The notes beneath the pieces are model-generated. The model did no database searches, had not been told where the DNA came from, and saw only the letters and a list, made by a program, of their open reading frames with translations. From Candidatus Obscuribacter sp. (GTDB lineage: Bacteria; Cyanobacteriota; Vampirovibrionia; Obscuribacterales; Obscuribacteraceae): a stretch of DNA of 64,000 bases. Positions 17,987-26,664 of the stretch are shown in pieces. The stretch is from positions 3,348,001 to 3,412,000 of the forward strand of contig JADJQZ010000001.1 in the NCBI GenBank assembly GCA_016712465.1, written 5' to 3'. A program made the translations under genes and the position numbers. How positions within the stretch are numbered: position 1 is the stretch's first letter; each line of letters opens with the position of its first letter.

Positions 17987-18893
17987 GGCTAACCCGGTTT
18001 GTTCTTACTTTAGGCACGATACGATGCCCAAATACACTGGGCGCCAGCACTTTGATATCGTCAGGGGTGACGAAATCACGTCCATCTACAAAGGCAAGAG
18101 CCTGGGCAGCTCTTACCAAAAGTCCGCTTCCCCTGGGGCTGACACCCAGCAGGATGGACGGATGCTTCCGGGTGGCTTGCACTATTTGCACAATGTAATT
18201 GACCAGGGCATCATGGACGAAAATACGCTTGGCCCCCTGCCTGGCGGCCAGCACATCCTCGGTGGAAAGTATGGAATCCACATTGAAACCACCTTCCTGA
18301 ATGGACTTTTTGATAATCTCGCCTTCCTTGTCAGCCTGGGGATAACCAAGGGACATGGAAATCATAAATCGGTCAAGTTGCGCTTCCGGCAGAGGAAAGG
18401 TGCCATGATGCTCAATTGGGTTCTGGGTAGCGATGACGAAAAAGAGAGGCGGCAGCGGTCTGGTAGTACCATCGGTGGTCACCTGACCTTCCTCCATTGC
18501 TTCCAGAAGGGCCGACTGGGTTCTCGGCGTGGCCCGGTTAATCTCGTCTACCAAAAGAATGTTGGTGAAAATGGGACCGGGCACAAACTTGAAGACGCCT
18601 TCCTTCTGATCGTAGACGTTCACGCCTGAAACGTCTGAAGGCAAGAGGTCGGGGGTACACTGGATACGTTTGAAGTTGCCCTTGATGGAGTTGGATAGAC
18701 TCTTAGCCAGAAGGGTTTTCCCCACTCCCGGCACGTCTTCCAGGAGCACGTGCCCCCCGGCAATCAAGGCTACCACTGCCAGTTTCGCCGATTTCGCCTG
18801 TCCTACCAGAGCTTTGCCCATGTTCTGCACGAGGGCTTGAGCTGCGCCACTCAATGCTTGCCCCTGGGGGGCTACCGATGGGGGTCTATTCAC
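17937..18893 (-). CDS. moxR: MoxR-family AAA+ ATPase
   Basis: A 318-residue AAA+ ATPase. Walker A is EDVPGVGKTLLAKS, Walker B is ILLVDEINRATPRTQ, sensor 1 is FVIATQNPIEHHGTFPLPEA and the lid carries LGVSPRGSGLLVRAAQA. MoxR proteins act as chaperone-like ATPases, usually with a DUF58/VWA partner. It is the first gene of a minus-strand run (moxR, DUF58, transglutaminase-like, GS-like, amidohydrolase). The start is a GTG at 18893 preceded by GAGGGA at eight bases; an ATG just upstream hits a stop after seven codons. Confidence 0.92.
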   Translation of the reverse strand: MNRPPSVAPQGQALSGAAQALVQNMGKALVGQAKSAKLAVVALIAGGHVLLEDVPGVGKTLLAKSLSNSIKGNFKRIQCTPDLLPSDVSGVNVYDQKEGVFKFVPGPIFTNILLVDEINRATPRTQSALLEAMEEGQVTTDGTTRPLPPLFFVIATQNPIEHHGTFPLPEAQLDRFMISMSLGYPQADKEGEIIKKSIQEGGFNVDSILSTEDVLAARQGAKRIFVHDALVNYIVQIVQATRKHPSILLGVSPRGSGLLVRAAQALAFVDGRDFVTPDDIKVLAPSVFGHRIVPKVRTNRVSHGELIEKVVETISVPA

Positions 18894-19081
18894 GTAATGC
18901 TTCCCTCATGTCATGCACAATTACAGATCGCTTTAGATCATACCCTTACCACAGTTGAAGTTAAACCGCGTGGCAACAAAACCGCTATTTATCAGTCTCA
19001 GGGGAGGTCTGCCAGCGGCTATGTGAATAAATAAGGTAGTAAAGCGCAAAAAACACCTATGCATCCAGATAGTGATTCTCC

Positions 19082-19104
19082 TATAATCGGAGAAGCTTTA
19101 TAAT
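19082..19104 (+). promoter_or_regulatory. two TATAAT hexamers, candidate -10 elements
   Basis: Perfect TATAAT hexamers at 19082-19087 and 19099-19104, 75-100 bases before the small membrane protein. The -35 regions at the expected spacing (ATGCAT and TTCTCC) are poor, so this is a weak promoter call. Confidence 0.3.
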
Positions 19105-19179
19105 CCTAATAAAGATGTAGCGACTAAAAGTCATCGATGAAGTCAGCGGTCAAGCGCGTAGGTCAGGTAGGTAATAAAA

Positions 19180-19374
19180 ATGTCCAACAGTACCAAGTTG
19201 ATACTTCTAGGTTTAGGCATTTGTGTTGTCTTGGGCATAGCCCTGCAGGGCATCGTGGCCAACAACCTGCAGAGTTCTATGAGCGGCTCGGAGCTTCTAA
19301 CTCCCGACCAGGCCGCTAAAAAAGCTCAAAAAGACGCACTCAAACAGCAAAAAGAGCGTTCGCAGCAAAAATAA
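19180..19374 (+). CDS. small single-pass membrane protein
   Basis: A 64-residue protein with one membrane helix (about residues 6-27, LILLGLGICVVLGIALQGIV) and a Lys/Gln-rich C-terminal tail (KKAQKDALKQQKERSQQK). The start has AGGTAGGT upstream of the ATG and lies below two TATAAT boxes. The helix followed by a charged, probably helical tail suggests a membrane anchor with a cytoplasmic or periplasmic coiled segment. No family recognised. Confidence 0.6.
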   Translation: MSNSTKLILLGLGICVVLGIALQGIVANNLQSSMSGSELLTPDQAAKKAQKDALKQQKERSQQK

Positions 19375-19398
19375 GGACACTTAGTTCAGATTTCAGGT

Positions 19399-20568
19399 CT
19401 AGATTTGCCCTTCGGCGGCATCAACTACTGGGGAGGCAGACTCGGGAAGAGAGTTTGCCTCTTTCTTTTGCCTGTAAGCCAGAGTCAACTGCTGGTAGAC
19501 CACGTTGACAACACTGGCGGCTGGGATGGCAAAGACAATTCCGAGAATGCCGTCCATACGGGCGCCAATCATGATCGATATGAAGATGATGACTGGATGC
19601 AGATTGACTGCGTTTCCAATGTAGCGAGGTGCAACAAGATTATCCTTAATCCACTGCCCTACATTGAAAATAACCACAATCAAAAGCACCTGCCAGAGCC
19701 GCTCAAGGGGCACATTTTCCATGCCGTTTATGAGCACAACCAGGGCAGCGGGCAGAAAACCCAGAAGGGGACCAATCACCGGTACGATTTCCCAGACTGC
19801 CAGAATCAAGCCGAGTACAAGGGCATACTGCACCCCCAGAAGGAAATACAAGCCCATCATGACTAGACCAAACCCCACCCCCATCACAATCTGTCCCCGA
19901 AAGAAAGACTGCATATTGAGGTCGATGTCCCTGGCCATCCCGTGCAAAACGCCCTGAGAGCGAGACGGCAGGGAGGCAATGATGCGATCTTTCATGCGAT
20001 GCCCCTCTAACAGAAAGTAGAAGGTCAAAACCAGAATGGAAAGACCATAGAGCACCCAGGTCATAGTGGACATGGCCACGTCGGTCATGCGGCTGACCAT
20101 GGCCGAACTGTCGATGCTGGGTAAACTTTCAGCCATTTTGCTGATCATATCGATGGCTCTAATCTGCAATTTGGCCGCCGCCAGGCGTTCATCAAGGGGA
20201 GTCAGTGAGCGTAAAAAGCTCTCTATGACATGTGGTACCTGCTTGAAGGTACTGGTAAAAAAGAGGTTAAGCTGGAACACCAGGGACGGTACTATGGTCA
20301 AGAAGCCTACGACTACTACAACGGCGCAAATACTGTAGATAATTACAATCGAAAGAGCGCGGTTTTTTATATAGCGGCTCAACCAATCCACCGAATTGAT
20401 GAAAAGATATGAAAGCAAGATGGAAATGCCCAGGATTCTCAGGATATCGGCAAAGATGAAGCCCAGGTAGAGCAGCGCCAGCACCAAAAGCACAGACAAC
20501 AAGGCGATGGTCAGTCGCCGTTGCATTAGCAAAAGGTGCTCGCCCTGATCGAGCTTCATGTCACTCAT
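19399..20568 (-). CDS. AI-2E family (PerM-like) transporter
   Basis: A 389-residue polytopic protein of the AI-2E/PerM (UPF0118) family: paired N-terminal helices (about 20-70), a helix around SIVIIYSICAVVVVVGFLTI, a soluble middle section (about 105-150), then the conserved VWEIVPVIGPLLGFLPAALV and the C-terminal HPVIIFISIMIGARMDGILG motif. Members move small metabolites or ions; the substrate cannot be predicted. It overlaps the upstream TPR gene by four bases (ATGA), so the two are translationally coupled. Confidence 0.9.
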   Translation of the reverse strand: MSDMKLDQGEHLLLMQRRLTIALLSVLLVLALLYLGFIFADILRILGISILLSYLFINSVDWLSRYIKNRALSIVIIYSICAVVVVVGFLTIVPSLVFQLNLFFTSTFKQVPHVIESFLRSLTPLDERLAAAKLQIRAIDMISKMAESLPSIDSSAMVSRMTDVAMSTMTWVLYGLSILVLTFYFLLEGHRMKDRIIASLPSRSQGVLHGMARDIDLNMQSFFRGQIVMGVGFGLVMMGLYFLLGVQYALVLGLILAVWEIVPVIGPLLGFLPAALVVLINGMENVPLERLWQVLLIVVIFNVGQWIKDNLVAPRYIGNAVNLHPVIIFISIMIGARMDGILGIVFAIPAASVVNVVYQQLTLAYRQKKEANSLPESASPVVDAAEGQI

Positions 20569-21281
20569 TGCCCATGACCAGCCTTATTCTTCAAAGAGTT
20601 CAGGACGAATTCAAGCTTGTTTCGCAATTCACCGCTTACGGTGGCACTAGTCAGTCCGCCGGCCTCCATGACCTGCTTGTACTGATACAGGGCTTCATCG
20701 AACCGGCCAGTCTTCATGTAGATATCACCGAGTAACTCCTGATATTCCTTTTTATCCGGCTTGAGGAGCAGGGCCAGCTTCAATTCATCAAGGGCCTGGT
20801 CATAGGCTTCCCGGCTAAAATAGATCTGAGCCAAGCGGTAATGGCAATCAGTATCCCCGGAATCAAGCTTCAAAGCCTCGTTAAAAGCAGCTTCCGCCTC
20901 TGTCAAACGCTTCAGGCGCTGCAAAATAATACCCAGGTTAAAGTGATAATCAGCCCGACCCGGCCTGAGACGCAGAGCCAGCCTGGCCTCACTTTCCGCC
21001 TCGTTCCATTCCCCCAGATCTTTGAGAGCGAGAGCCAGATTATTGTGATATCCCGCCCCCTGAGGATTAATCTTGATGGCCTGCCTGTAACAGTCCACCG
21101 CCTCCTTGAGTTTTCCCGCCGACTGAAACTCAATGCCCTGCCGGTTCAGTTGCCGGGCCGCTTCCTGGGGCGGAAGAGCGCCGGTGGCCGGGGACAGGTT
21201 CTGGGCCGGCACCGGGCTGCCAAGACAAAAGAGGCACATCAACACCATTAGGTAAAAAATGAAATCAGGGGTACGCCGCAT
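20565..21281 (-). CDS. secreted TPR-repeat protein
   Basis: A 238-residue protein with a signal peptide (hydrophobic residues about 8-22, cleavage likely after VPA-Q near 27) and about five TPR units: FQSAGKLKEAVDCYRQAIKI, LGEWNEAESEARLALRLRPG, LKRLTEAEAAFNEALKLDSG, REAYDQALDELKLALLLKPD and TGRFDEALYQYKQVMEA. It is coupled to the downstream AI-2E permease gene. TPR scaffolds assemble protein complexes; the partner is not identifiable here. Confidence 0.85.
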   Translation of the reverse strand: MRRTPDFIFYLMVLMCLFCLGSPVPAQNLSPATGALPPQEAARQLNRQGIEFQSAGKLKEAVDCYRQAIKINPQGAGYHNNLALALKDLGEWNEAESEARLALRLRPGRADYHFNLGIILQRLKRLTEAEAAFNEALKLDSGDTDCHYRLAQIYFSREAYDQALDELKLALLLKPDKKEYQELLGDIYMKTGRFDEALYQYKQVMEAGGLTSATVSGELRNKLEFVLNSLKNKAGHGQ

Positions 21282-21441
21282 TTACTTTTCGTGACCGCAA
21301 AACACCTATAGAACGCCTTGAGTTTAGCATCATGGCAAGCTTTCAGTCTTTCTTATGAGCCACTTGCCTTGAGACCCTTGCCTTCCCGGGAAATACTGGT
21401 TTAAGCTAATTGCAGGAGACTAAGGTAATTAAGGTTTTCCG

Positions 21442-22407
21442 ATGTTAGATCTGACCAGCATTAAAACCTATTACGACCTGGCCACAAGCAAAGACTTCTG
21501 GCTGGAGATGAACCCCGATTTTTCAATCTCCAACCGCCGCAAAAAGGTACAAGCTTTCACGCTTGAGCCGCAAAAACTGCACCTGGTGGAAGAACAGCTC
21601 AAGGAAGAAGGCTATTTCAAGATCGATGAAATATTGCCCCTGGACGAAATGAAGCGGCTGGCTTCCCTGGTGACGAAGGTGCGCAATGAAAACTGGCCCA
21701 GTGCCTTCGCTTTTGTATATGACGAGAGTTGGGAACTTTTCTACCACTTGAACGAACTGGTCAGTCGTCTATTGGGACAGGGTTACCATGTTCTGCCGGC
21801 CTTCTATGCCTTCTATGTAGAGCCGGGAGCCGGCAATACCGGTTGGTGCCCGCACCGGGACCGCACCAGGCAGGTGACGGTAGATAAACAGGGCAAATCC
21901 ATTTCCCTCAATGCCTGGATTCCCATCACGGATGCCGATCCCCTGAACGGCTGTATGTACATTTTGCCCGCCCATCAAGACATAAACTATCCCAACAATC
22001 TGACTACCATGGGGGTTAACAACCTGCAAGACGTGCGAGCCATCCCCTGCAAGGCCGGCTCGGTGGTGATGTGGAATGAGGCCGTTTATCACTGGGGCGG
22101 CCGCAGCAGCAAATATGCCGGCCACACCAGGCTGGCTATGGCCCTGGCCTTTCAACGCTCCGACCAGGAGCCATTTGAGACACCCTTGCTAAAAGCACTG
22201 AGCCTGCCCGGCTTCGAAGCGCGTCTTTCCTTGATTGCCTACCAGATGTTGCGCTACCAGGCTCAGGGTGCGCTTTCACCGGTGCTGAGAGAATTATGCG
22301 TGCAACTGGCGGCCCTGGGCGAGCCCCTGGTCGTCCACGATCAAGGGGGTCCCTACTTCTATGATGGCATGGGTGAATACACCGGTAGCCGGAGGACGGC
22401 ACCATAG
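21442..22407 (+). CDS. phytanoyl-CoA dioxygenase (PhyH) family protein
   Basis: A 321-residue Fe(II)/2-oxoglutarate-type dioxygenase of the PhyH family. The metal triad is visible: His138 and Asp140 in CPHRDRTRQV and His217 in EAVYHWGGRSS, with the 2-oxoglutarate-binding Arg in HTRLAMALAF. The core also has LNAWIPITDADPLNGCMYIL. The natural substrate of such enzymes ranges widely and is unknown here. It is followed in the same direction by a membrane-anchored hydrolase whose apparent start overlaps this gene's TAG, and by a NUDIX gene. Confidence 0.85.
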   Translation: MLDLTSIKTYYDLATSKDFWLEMNPDFSISNRRKKVQAFTLEPQKLHLVEEQLKEEGYFKIDEILPLDEMKRLASLVTKVRNENWPSAFAFVYDESWELFYHLNELVSRLLGQGYHVLPAFYAFYVEPGAGNTGWCPHRDRTRQVTVDKQGKSISLNAWIPITDADPLNGCMYILPAHQDINYPNNLTTMGVNNLQDVRAIPCKAGSVVMWNEAVYHWGGRSSKYAGHTRLAMALAFQRSDQEPFETPLLKALSLPGFEARLSLIAYQMLRYQAQGALSPVLRELCVQLAALGEPLVVHDQGGPYFYDGMGEYTGSRRTAP

Positions 22408-23348
22408 GCAAGAAAATACTCATAGTTGCCCTGGTTGTAGCTGTCTTAATCGATGTCGCCGGTCTGGTTTTCTTCTTACTCTACCTGAATAGCGCCGGGA
22501 AGATGAAGGGTCTGAAGAAACAGCGTGACGTACTGACCAGTAACATCCAGCAATATCGCAACACCACTGCCTTCGGCTCAGACAGTGATCCTAATGTGCC
22601 TGAGAAAGAGACCTTTGTGTCAAGCTTTGATGGGCAGCAGGGCTTTTATGCGCTCTCGCCGCCATTTATGCCCAGTAAGGCTGAAGATGCCACCCTGATA
22701 GTTTATTTCCACGGCATGGGCTCCACATACATGGAACCATATCTGGTACCAAAGGATAAGAGTATCGCTCAGGTTTGCCGGGATCAATTGAGACAGGGAG
22801 CCTTTCTTTCCGTAGATTACCGAGGCAAAGCCTCCTGGCTGAACCAGGCCGCTCTTGCCGATGTGGACCAGAATGTGCAGGCGGCATTGCTGCGATTTCC
22901 GGCACGCAAAATCATCTTAGTCGGCACCTCTATGGGTGGCTGCTCGGCCCTTTCTTACTCTTATCTGGCGGCACCGGACATCAAGGAAAAGATTGTGGGC
23001 GTGCTTGCTTGCGAGGGAGCGGGCGACCTTGTGGCTCTCTACAAAGAGACCGATTCGGACCTGGTCAGAAAAGGCTTGATCGAAGCCTTCGGCGGTCTTC
23101 CCGAGATCATGGGCAATGAATATGCCCACCACTCTATCTTGAGCAATCTGGCCATGGTCAACCGCAAAGTTCGTTATGTCTTGCTTTCCGCCAGCCAGGA
23201 CGACGTGGTGCCCAGCGCCCTGCAAAAATCCATGGCGGAAAAACTGAAGGGAGCCGTTGACTCCGTGGAACTAATAGAGTTTCCGGACCGGCATGGGGTG
23301 CCGGAAGCGGCCGTCTACGAAAAAGGGCTGCAGGCCCTGGTCAGATAA
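22404..23348 (+). CDS. membrane-anchored alpha/beta hydrolase, apparent ATA start
   Basis: The catalytic part has LIVYFHGMGSTYMEP (oxyanion region), the nucleophile elbow VGTSMGGCSALSY (Ser), Asp in LLSASQDDVVP and His in FPDRHGVPEA. The first ATG (22503) lies inside a longer frame: codons from 22404 spell GKKILIVALVVAVLIDVAGL and VFFLLYLNSAGK, a clear membrane anchor. There is no ATG, GTG or TTG between the upstream stop (22386) and 22503, but an ATA at 22404 sits eight bases after GGAGG and overlaps the TAG of the dioxygenase gene. I therefore favour 22404 with a rare ATA start; otherwise a soluble form begins at 22503. Confidence 0.75.
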   Translation: MGKKILIVALVVAVLIDVAGLVFFLLYLNSAGKMKGLKKQRDVLTSNIQQYRNTTAFGSDSDPNVPEKETFVSSFDGQQGFYALSPPFMPSKAEDATLIVYFHGMGSTYMEPYLVPKDKSIAQVCRDQLRQGAFLSVDYRGKASWLNQAALADVDQNVQAALLRFPARKIILVGTSMGGCSALSYSYLAAPDIKEKIVGVLACEGAGDLVALYKETDSDLVRKGLIEAFGGLPEIMGNEYAHHSILSNLAMVNRKVRYVLLSASQDDVVPSALQKSMAEKLKGAVDSVELIEFPDRHGVPEAAVYEKGLQALVR

Positions 23349-23365
23349 GTACAGAGGAGATAAGA

Positions 23366-23821
23366 ATGGGCATAGCGGCTTGCCGGGTAACGGTGGATGT
23401 GGTGGCTCTCAAAGCAGTGCCGGGTGATCCGGCCCTACTGCTCATAGAAAGGAAACATCCGCCCCATCAAGGCTGCTTCGCCCTGCCCGGCGGCTTCCTC
23501 GATGACGAAGACGAATCACTGGCGCAGGCGGCCAGAAGAGAATTGCAGGAAGAAACCAATATTTCGGTCGGATTAGAACAATTGAGCAATTTCGGCACTT
23601 ACGGTGATAAAGGACGCGATCCGCGGGGACGCACTGTTACTGCTGCTTTTCTGGTGGAGCTGACTGAAAGTCAGGCCGAGTCCATACAAGCCGGTGACGA
23701 TGCCGCCAAAGCACACTTCTACGCCCTTTCGGCGCTACCGGAACTAGCCTTTGATCACAAACAGATACTGGAAGACGCTCTCAAGTACAGAGCCCTGCTC
23801 AGGAGTCGAGACGGGGACTGA
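23366..23821 (+). CDS. NUDIX hydrolase
   Basis: A 151-residue protein with a complete NUDIX box: GGFLDDEDESLAQAARRELQ followed by EET, which binds Mg2+ for hydrolysis of a nucleoside-diphosphate-linked substrate. The layout (VDVVALKA near the start, ALLLIERKHPPHQGCFALPG before the box) resembles ADP-ribose pyrophosphatase-like members. GAGGAGATAA precedes the ATG. It ends the PhyH/hydrolase/NUDIX run and overlaps the convergent next gene by 23 bases. The exact substrate is not known. Confidence 0.88.
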   Translation: MGIAACRVTVDVVALKAVPGDPALLLIERKHPPHQGCFALPGGFLDDEDESLAQAARRELQEETNISVGLEQLSNFGTYGDKGRDPRGRTVTAAFLVELTESQAESIQAGDDAAKAHFYALSALPELAFDHKQILEDALKYRALLRSRDGD

Positions 23822-24365
23822 CCTTTTTCCAACTGCCCCGGTAATGGAGCTTCTTCCACTTGCCCTCGTGTTTTACAAAGACATCGGTACTATGTGATTC
23901 GAGACAGATAGGTGTCTTGCCGCTTATGGTCTTACGCAGCAAGAAGGTTACTGTGGCCCTATCGCCGCTCACCTGGGCATAAGGTTGTTCGATATGATAA
24001 GAAACGGCGCCGCCCGCGGCCTGAGCCACGGATTTTTCATAGCGCTTCTTCATTTCAGCCAGAACAGCTTCTCTACCGCATAGAAGCTTCTTGCTATCTT
24101 CATCGAAGGTGGTGACATTTTCATCCATGTATTCACCGACGGTGGAGAAATCACCTTCGTTCATGGCTTTCACCAGATGATTGAGGGTGTCGATTACCTT
24201 CTGAGATTCCTCACAGGCCGCATGGGGGTCTGTGCACTTCACATGGCAGAGTTGCTTGCCCTTGGCCTCAGTGGTCTCCGCCGCCGACACCGATGGCCAG
24301 GCACAGAGGAGGCAGGCCGCCAGACTGAGCAGAAGTGCTGAATCGTTGTATGTGTTTCTTACCAT
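23799..24365 (-). CDS. secreted SnoaL/DUF4440-like (NTF2 fold) protein
   Basis: A 188-residue protein with a signal peptide (about 1-28, SVSAAE). The mature part has a Cys-rich start (CHVKCTDPHAACEESQ) and an NTF2-like pattern: LVKAMNEGDFSTVGEYMDEN, then GREAVLAEMKKRYEKSV and the paired strands YAQVSGDRATVTFLLRKTIS and DVFVKHEGKWKKLHYRGSW. Such domains bind small ligands or form dimers; no catalytic residue can be assigned. Convergent with the NUDIX gene, overlapping its 3' end. Confidence 0.7.
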   Translation of the reverse strand: MVRNTYNDSALLLSLAACLLCAWPSVSAAETTEAKGKQLCHVKCTDPHAACEESQKVIDTLNHLVKAMNEGDFSTVGEYMDENVTTFDEDSKKLLCGREAVLAEMKKRYEKSVAQAAGGAVSYHIEQPYAQVSGDRATVTFLLRKTISGKTPICLESHSTDVFVKHEGKWKKLHYRGSWKKVSPRLDS

Positions 24366-24399
24366 TCTCTTCCTCCGGCAATGCCAGTTTCGTGAATAC

Positions 24400-24699
24400 T
24401 TACTGTGCCTGTCTCATGGCGGTTTCCACATCGCGTAAAGCTCGGTCGTTGTCGCGCATATAGGCGTTGACGCGATCTAGCTTCTGCTGCAAAAGCTGCA
24501 CCTGTTGGCTGAGCCTATCGGCTTCACTTTGCAGATATTTGCGTTGATCAAGCAACGCATCACGGCTTTTGGCCAGACTGTTGTAGACCTGCTGCGAGGA
24601 CTGCCCATAGGCCAGGCTGCTGACTGCAGCTATGAACATAAGCTGCACAATCAAAACCAAGACACCCAGGGCTCGATTTGCAAATCTGAGGGAACGCAT
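24400..24699 (-). CDS. small secreted or membrane-tethered coiled-coil protein
   Basis: A 99-residue protein with a hydrophobic N-terminal segment (about 8-32, LGVLVLIVQLMFIAAVSSLA) and a long predicted coiled coil (about 40-95, rich in Leu/Gln/Asp heptads such as LQSEADRLSQQVQLLQQKLD). It may be a signal peptide or an anchor. It lies 34 bases downstream of the start of the SnoaL-like gene on the same strand. No family recognised. Confidence 0.6.
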   Translation of the reverse strand: MRSLRFANRALGVLVLIVQLMFIAAVSSLAYGQSSQQVYNSLAKSRDALLDQRKYLQSEADRLSQQVQLLQQKLDRVNAYMRDNDRALRDVETAMRQAQ

Positions 24700-24943
24700 A
24701 CAAACTCCAAACTGGTTCTAGATCCGGTTCAAACAAAACTTGCCTGAATTGCTTGCTTTCTTAACTTGATTAGTTAGGAAAGCCAGCCTGACAAGATTAC
24801 TGTAAGTACCGGAGAAGTACCGGAGAAAGAGAACCGTGAAAATATATATTAACCGAGGTTCACTAGATTTCAAAGTATTGTTTCCCCTCTCTCTGTAAAC
24901 TAAAGGCGAAGACTCTAAAGATGAGCACAGACCGGATAGGAAA

Positions 24944-25927
24944 ATGATGATCAAGGAAGTGGAAGAGAAGATGCCCCAGGCAAGCGACCTGGGCCAGAAA
25001 CTAGTAGACACCGTCATCGCACTTGGTTTTCTAGAAGATTTCGGCGGTCTGCCCGAAGCAGCCAAGTTGTCCCTCAAGGATAGTCTGCTAAACCTTCCGG
25101 AAGATGGTCAGGAAGATTGGCAAGCCTTTGACATAACCACAATGGCCACCATCGACGCCGACGCCGTCAGCGAGGCCAAACTGGTACTGAAGGAACCTGC
25201 TGTAATAGCCGGTCTTGATCTCTTTGCCCTGGTCTTGAAGAGTCTGGACGAAAAAATCGAAGTGGAAATTCTGGCCAGGGAAGGTACCTATATAAGTAAG
25301 GATGCAATTCCCCAGACCGTGGCCGTGGTGAGAGGGCACGCTCGCACCTTGCTCATGGGCGAACGCCTCTCCCTCAATTTGACCCAGAGAATGTGCGGCA
25401 TTGCCACCCTCACTCGCAAATACACCGAGAAAGCCGGCGCCAAAGGAATCCAAATTCTCGACACCAGGAAGACCACGCCCGGTCTGCGCATGATGGAAAA
25501 AGCCGCGGTCAAAGCCGCCGGCGGCACTAATCACCGCATGGGTCTATACGACGCCGTCTTGATCAAAGATAACCACATCAAGGCAGCCGGTTCCATAACC
25601 TGCGCTCTCACGCGCGTCAAGGACTTCCTCAAGGCCAATCCCCAATGCCGGCCAAGAAAAATCCAGGTGGAAGTATGCACCCTCGAACAACTGGCCGAGG
25701 CCCTGGAACAATCTGTGGAAGCCGTTCTCCTTGATAACATGGAGCCGGCTCTCGTGAAAAAAGCTATCGAAAAGATATCGAGTACTAAGAAGGATTGCTT
25801 TGTAGAAGTATCAGGCGGAGTAAATCTCTCCAATCTGGATGGATATCTCATAGAGGGCGTAACGGCTATATCCATTGGTGCACTTACCCATTCCGCCGCC
25901 AACATTGATTTGTCATTGGAGTTTTGA
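24944..25927 (+). CDS. nadC: nicotinate-nucleotide pyrophosphorylase (carboxylating)
   Basis: Makes nicotinate mononucleotide from quinolinate and PRPP in de novo NAD synthesis. The 327-residue protein has the family motifs: DITTMATID near residue 65, NLTQRMCGIATLTRKYTEKA, the substrate-binding LDTRKTTPGLRMMEKAAVKA, GGTNHRMGLYDAVLIKDNHI, VEVCTLEQLAEALE, and the C-terminal FVEVSGGVNLSNL with SIGALTHSA. Length is slightly above the usual 280-300 because of a longer N-terminus and a small insert near residue 45. Start ATG at 24944, with AGGA immediately upstream. No other NAD gene is nearby. Confidence 0.94.
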   Translation: MMIKEVEEKMPQASDLGQKLVDTVIALGFLEDFGGLPEAAKLSLKDSLLNLPEDGQEDWQAFDITTMATIDADAVSEAKLVLKEPAVIAGLDLFALVLKSLDEKIEVEILAREGTYISKDAIPQTVAVVRGHARTLLMGERLSLNLTQRMCGIATLTRKYTEKAGAKGIQILDTRKTTPGLRMMEKAAVKAAGGTNHRMGLYDAVLIKDNHIKAAGSITCALTRVKDFLKANPQCRPRKIQVEVCTLEQLAEALEQSVEAVLLDNMEPALVKKAIEKISSTKKDCFVEVSGGVNLSNLDGYLIEGVTAISIGALTHSAANIDLSLEF

Positions 25928-26178
25928 CGGGTTTCCGAGTGATTAAGTTTACTCCATGTTACATACTGACAACCAGCGCAAACCCTGGTCCCTTCTGGGT
26001 TTCAACTTAAATGTTATAAGAAGCTTTACTAAAACGCTTTACATTCCAAAACACTAGCTAAGGGTATACACTTAGATACATCTTCAGTTTGTTTTTATAT
26101 TTTCAAAAGTCCATTAAGTGACTTGGGTTAGACCAGGCCGCCTCTTTTTTGTAGATTTATCTCCTAAAGGAAAGTGTC

Positions 26179-26643
26179 ATGAAAGACCACCCTCCTCAAA
26201 ACGGCCTAAGGGTACTGGAAGGAAACAAAATGACCCCCCCGACCAAAATCTTCATCATCGACAGCGACAGGCTATCGCTTGTGACGCTAAGTCTCTGGCT
26301 AGATCAGGTGAGAGATTTCGAAATAGTCGGTACCTCCTTGCCCACCGGAAACCTGGAAAGAAGAACGGCTGACGCCCAGGCTGATCTGGTCATCCTCAAT
26401 ATCTCATCGCCTTCCATCGACGCTCTGTCAGTCTTGCGCCGGCTCAAGCAAATGAAACAAGATATGCCGGTCATCCTCCTATATGACGGCGAGAAGCATG
26501 ACCTTGATGGTCCACTCACACTTGAGTCTGACGCCCAACTGTCTCCGGAAGTCTCATTGAAAGAACTGGTAGACGTAATAAAAAAGTTCGGACACAAGCA
26601 AAGAGTTATGACCGTGCCCATGTTTATGGTCAAGGCGGGCTAG
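26179..26643 (+). CDS. degenerate response-regulator receiver domain protein
   Basis: A 154-residue single receiver-type fold (IFIIDSDRLSLVTLSLWLDQ, LVILNISSPSIDALSVLRRL, VILLYDG). The phospho-acceptor Asp position at the end of beta 3 is Asn74 (LVILN-ISSP), and the usual Thr/Ser and Lys of beta 4 and beta 5 are not evident, so phosphorylation is unlikely. No output domain follows. A second start at 26230 (GGAAGG upstream) would remove 17 residues. The membrane protein gene begins 21 bases later and may be cotranscribed. Other readings, such as a stand-alone interaction domain, are open. Confidence 0.65.
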   Translation: MKDHPPQNGLRVLEGNKMTPPTKIFIIDSDRLSLVTLSLWLDQVRDFEIVGTSLPTGNLERRTADAQADLVILNISSPSIDALSVLRRLKQMKQDMPVILLYDGEKHDLDGPLTLESDAQLSPEVSLKELVDVIKKFGHKQRVMTVPMFMVKAG

Positions 26644-26664
26644 TAACCCTCCTTAGATAGACAA

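Noticed and set aside
17796..18629. 277-codon plus-strand frame opposite moxR and DUF58
   Set aside because: Complementary to two well-supported genes; no family pattern.
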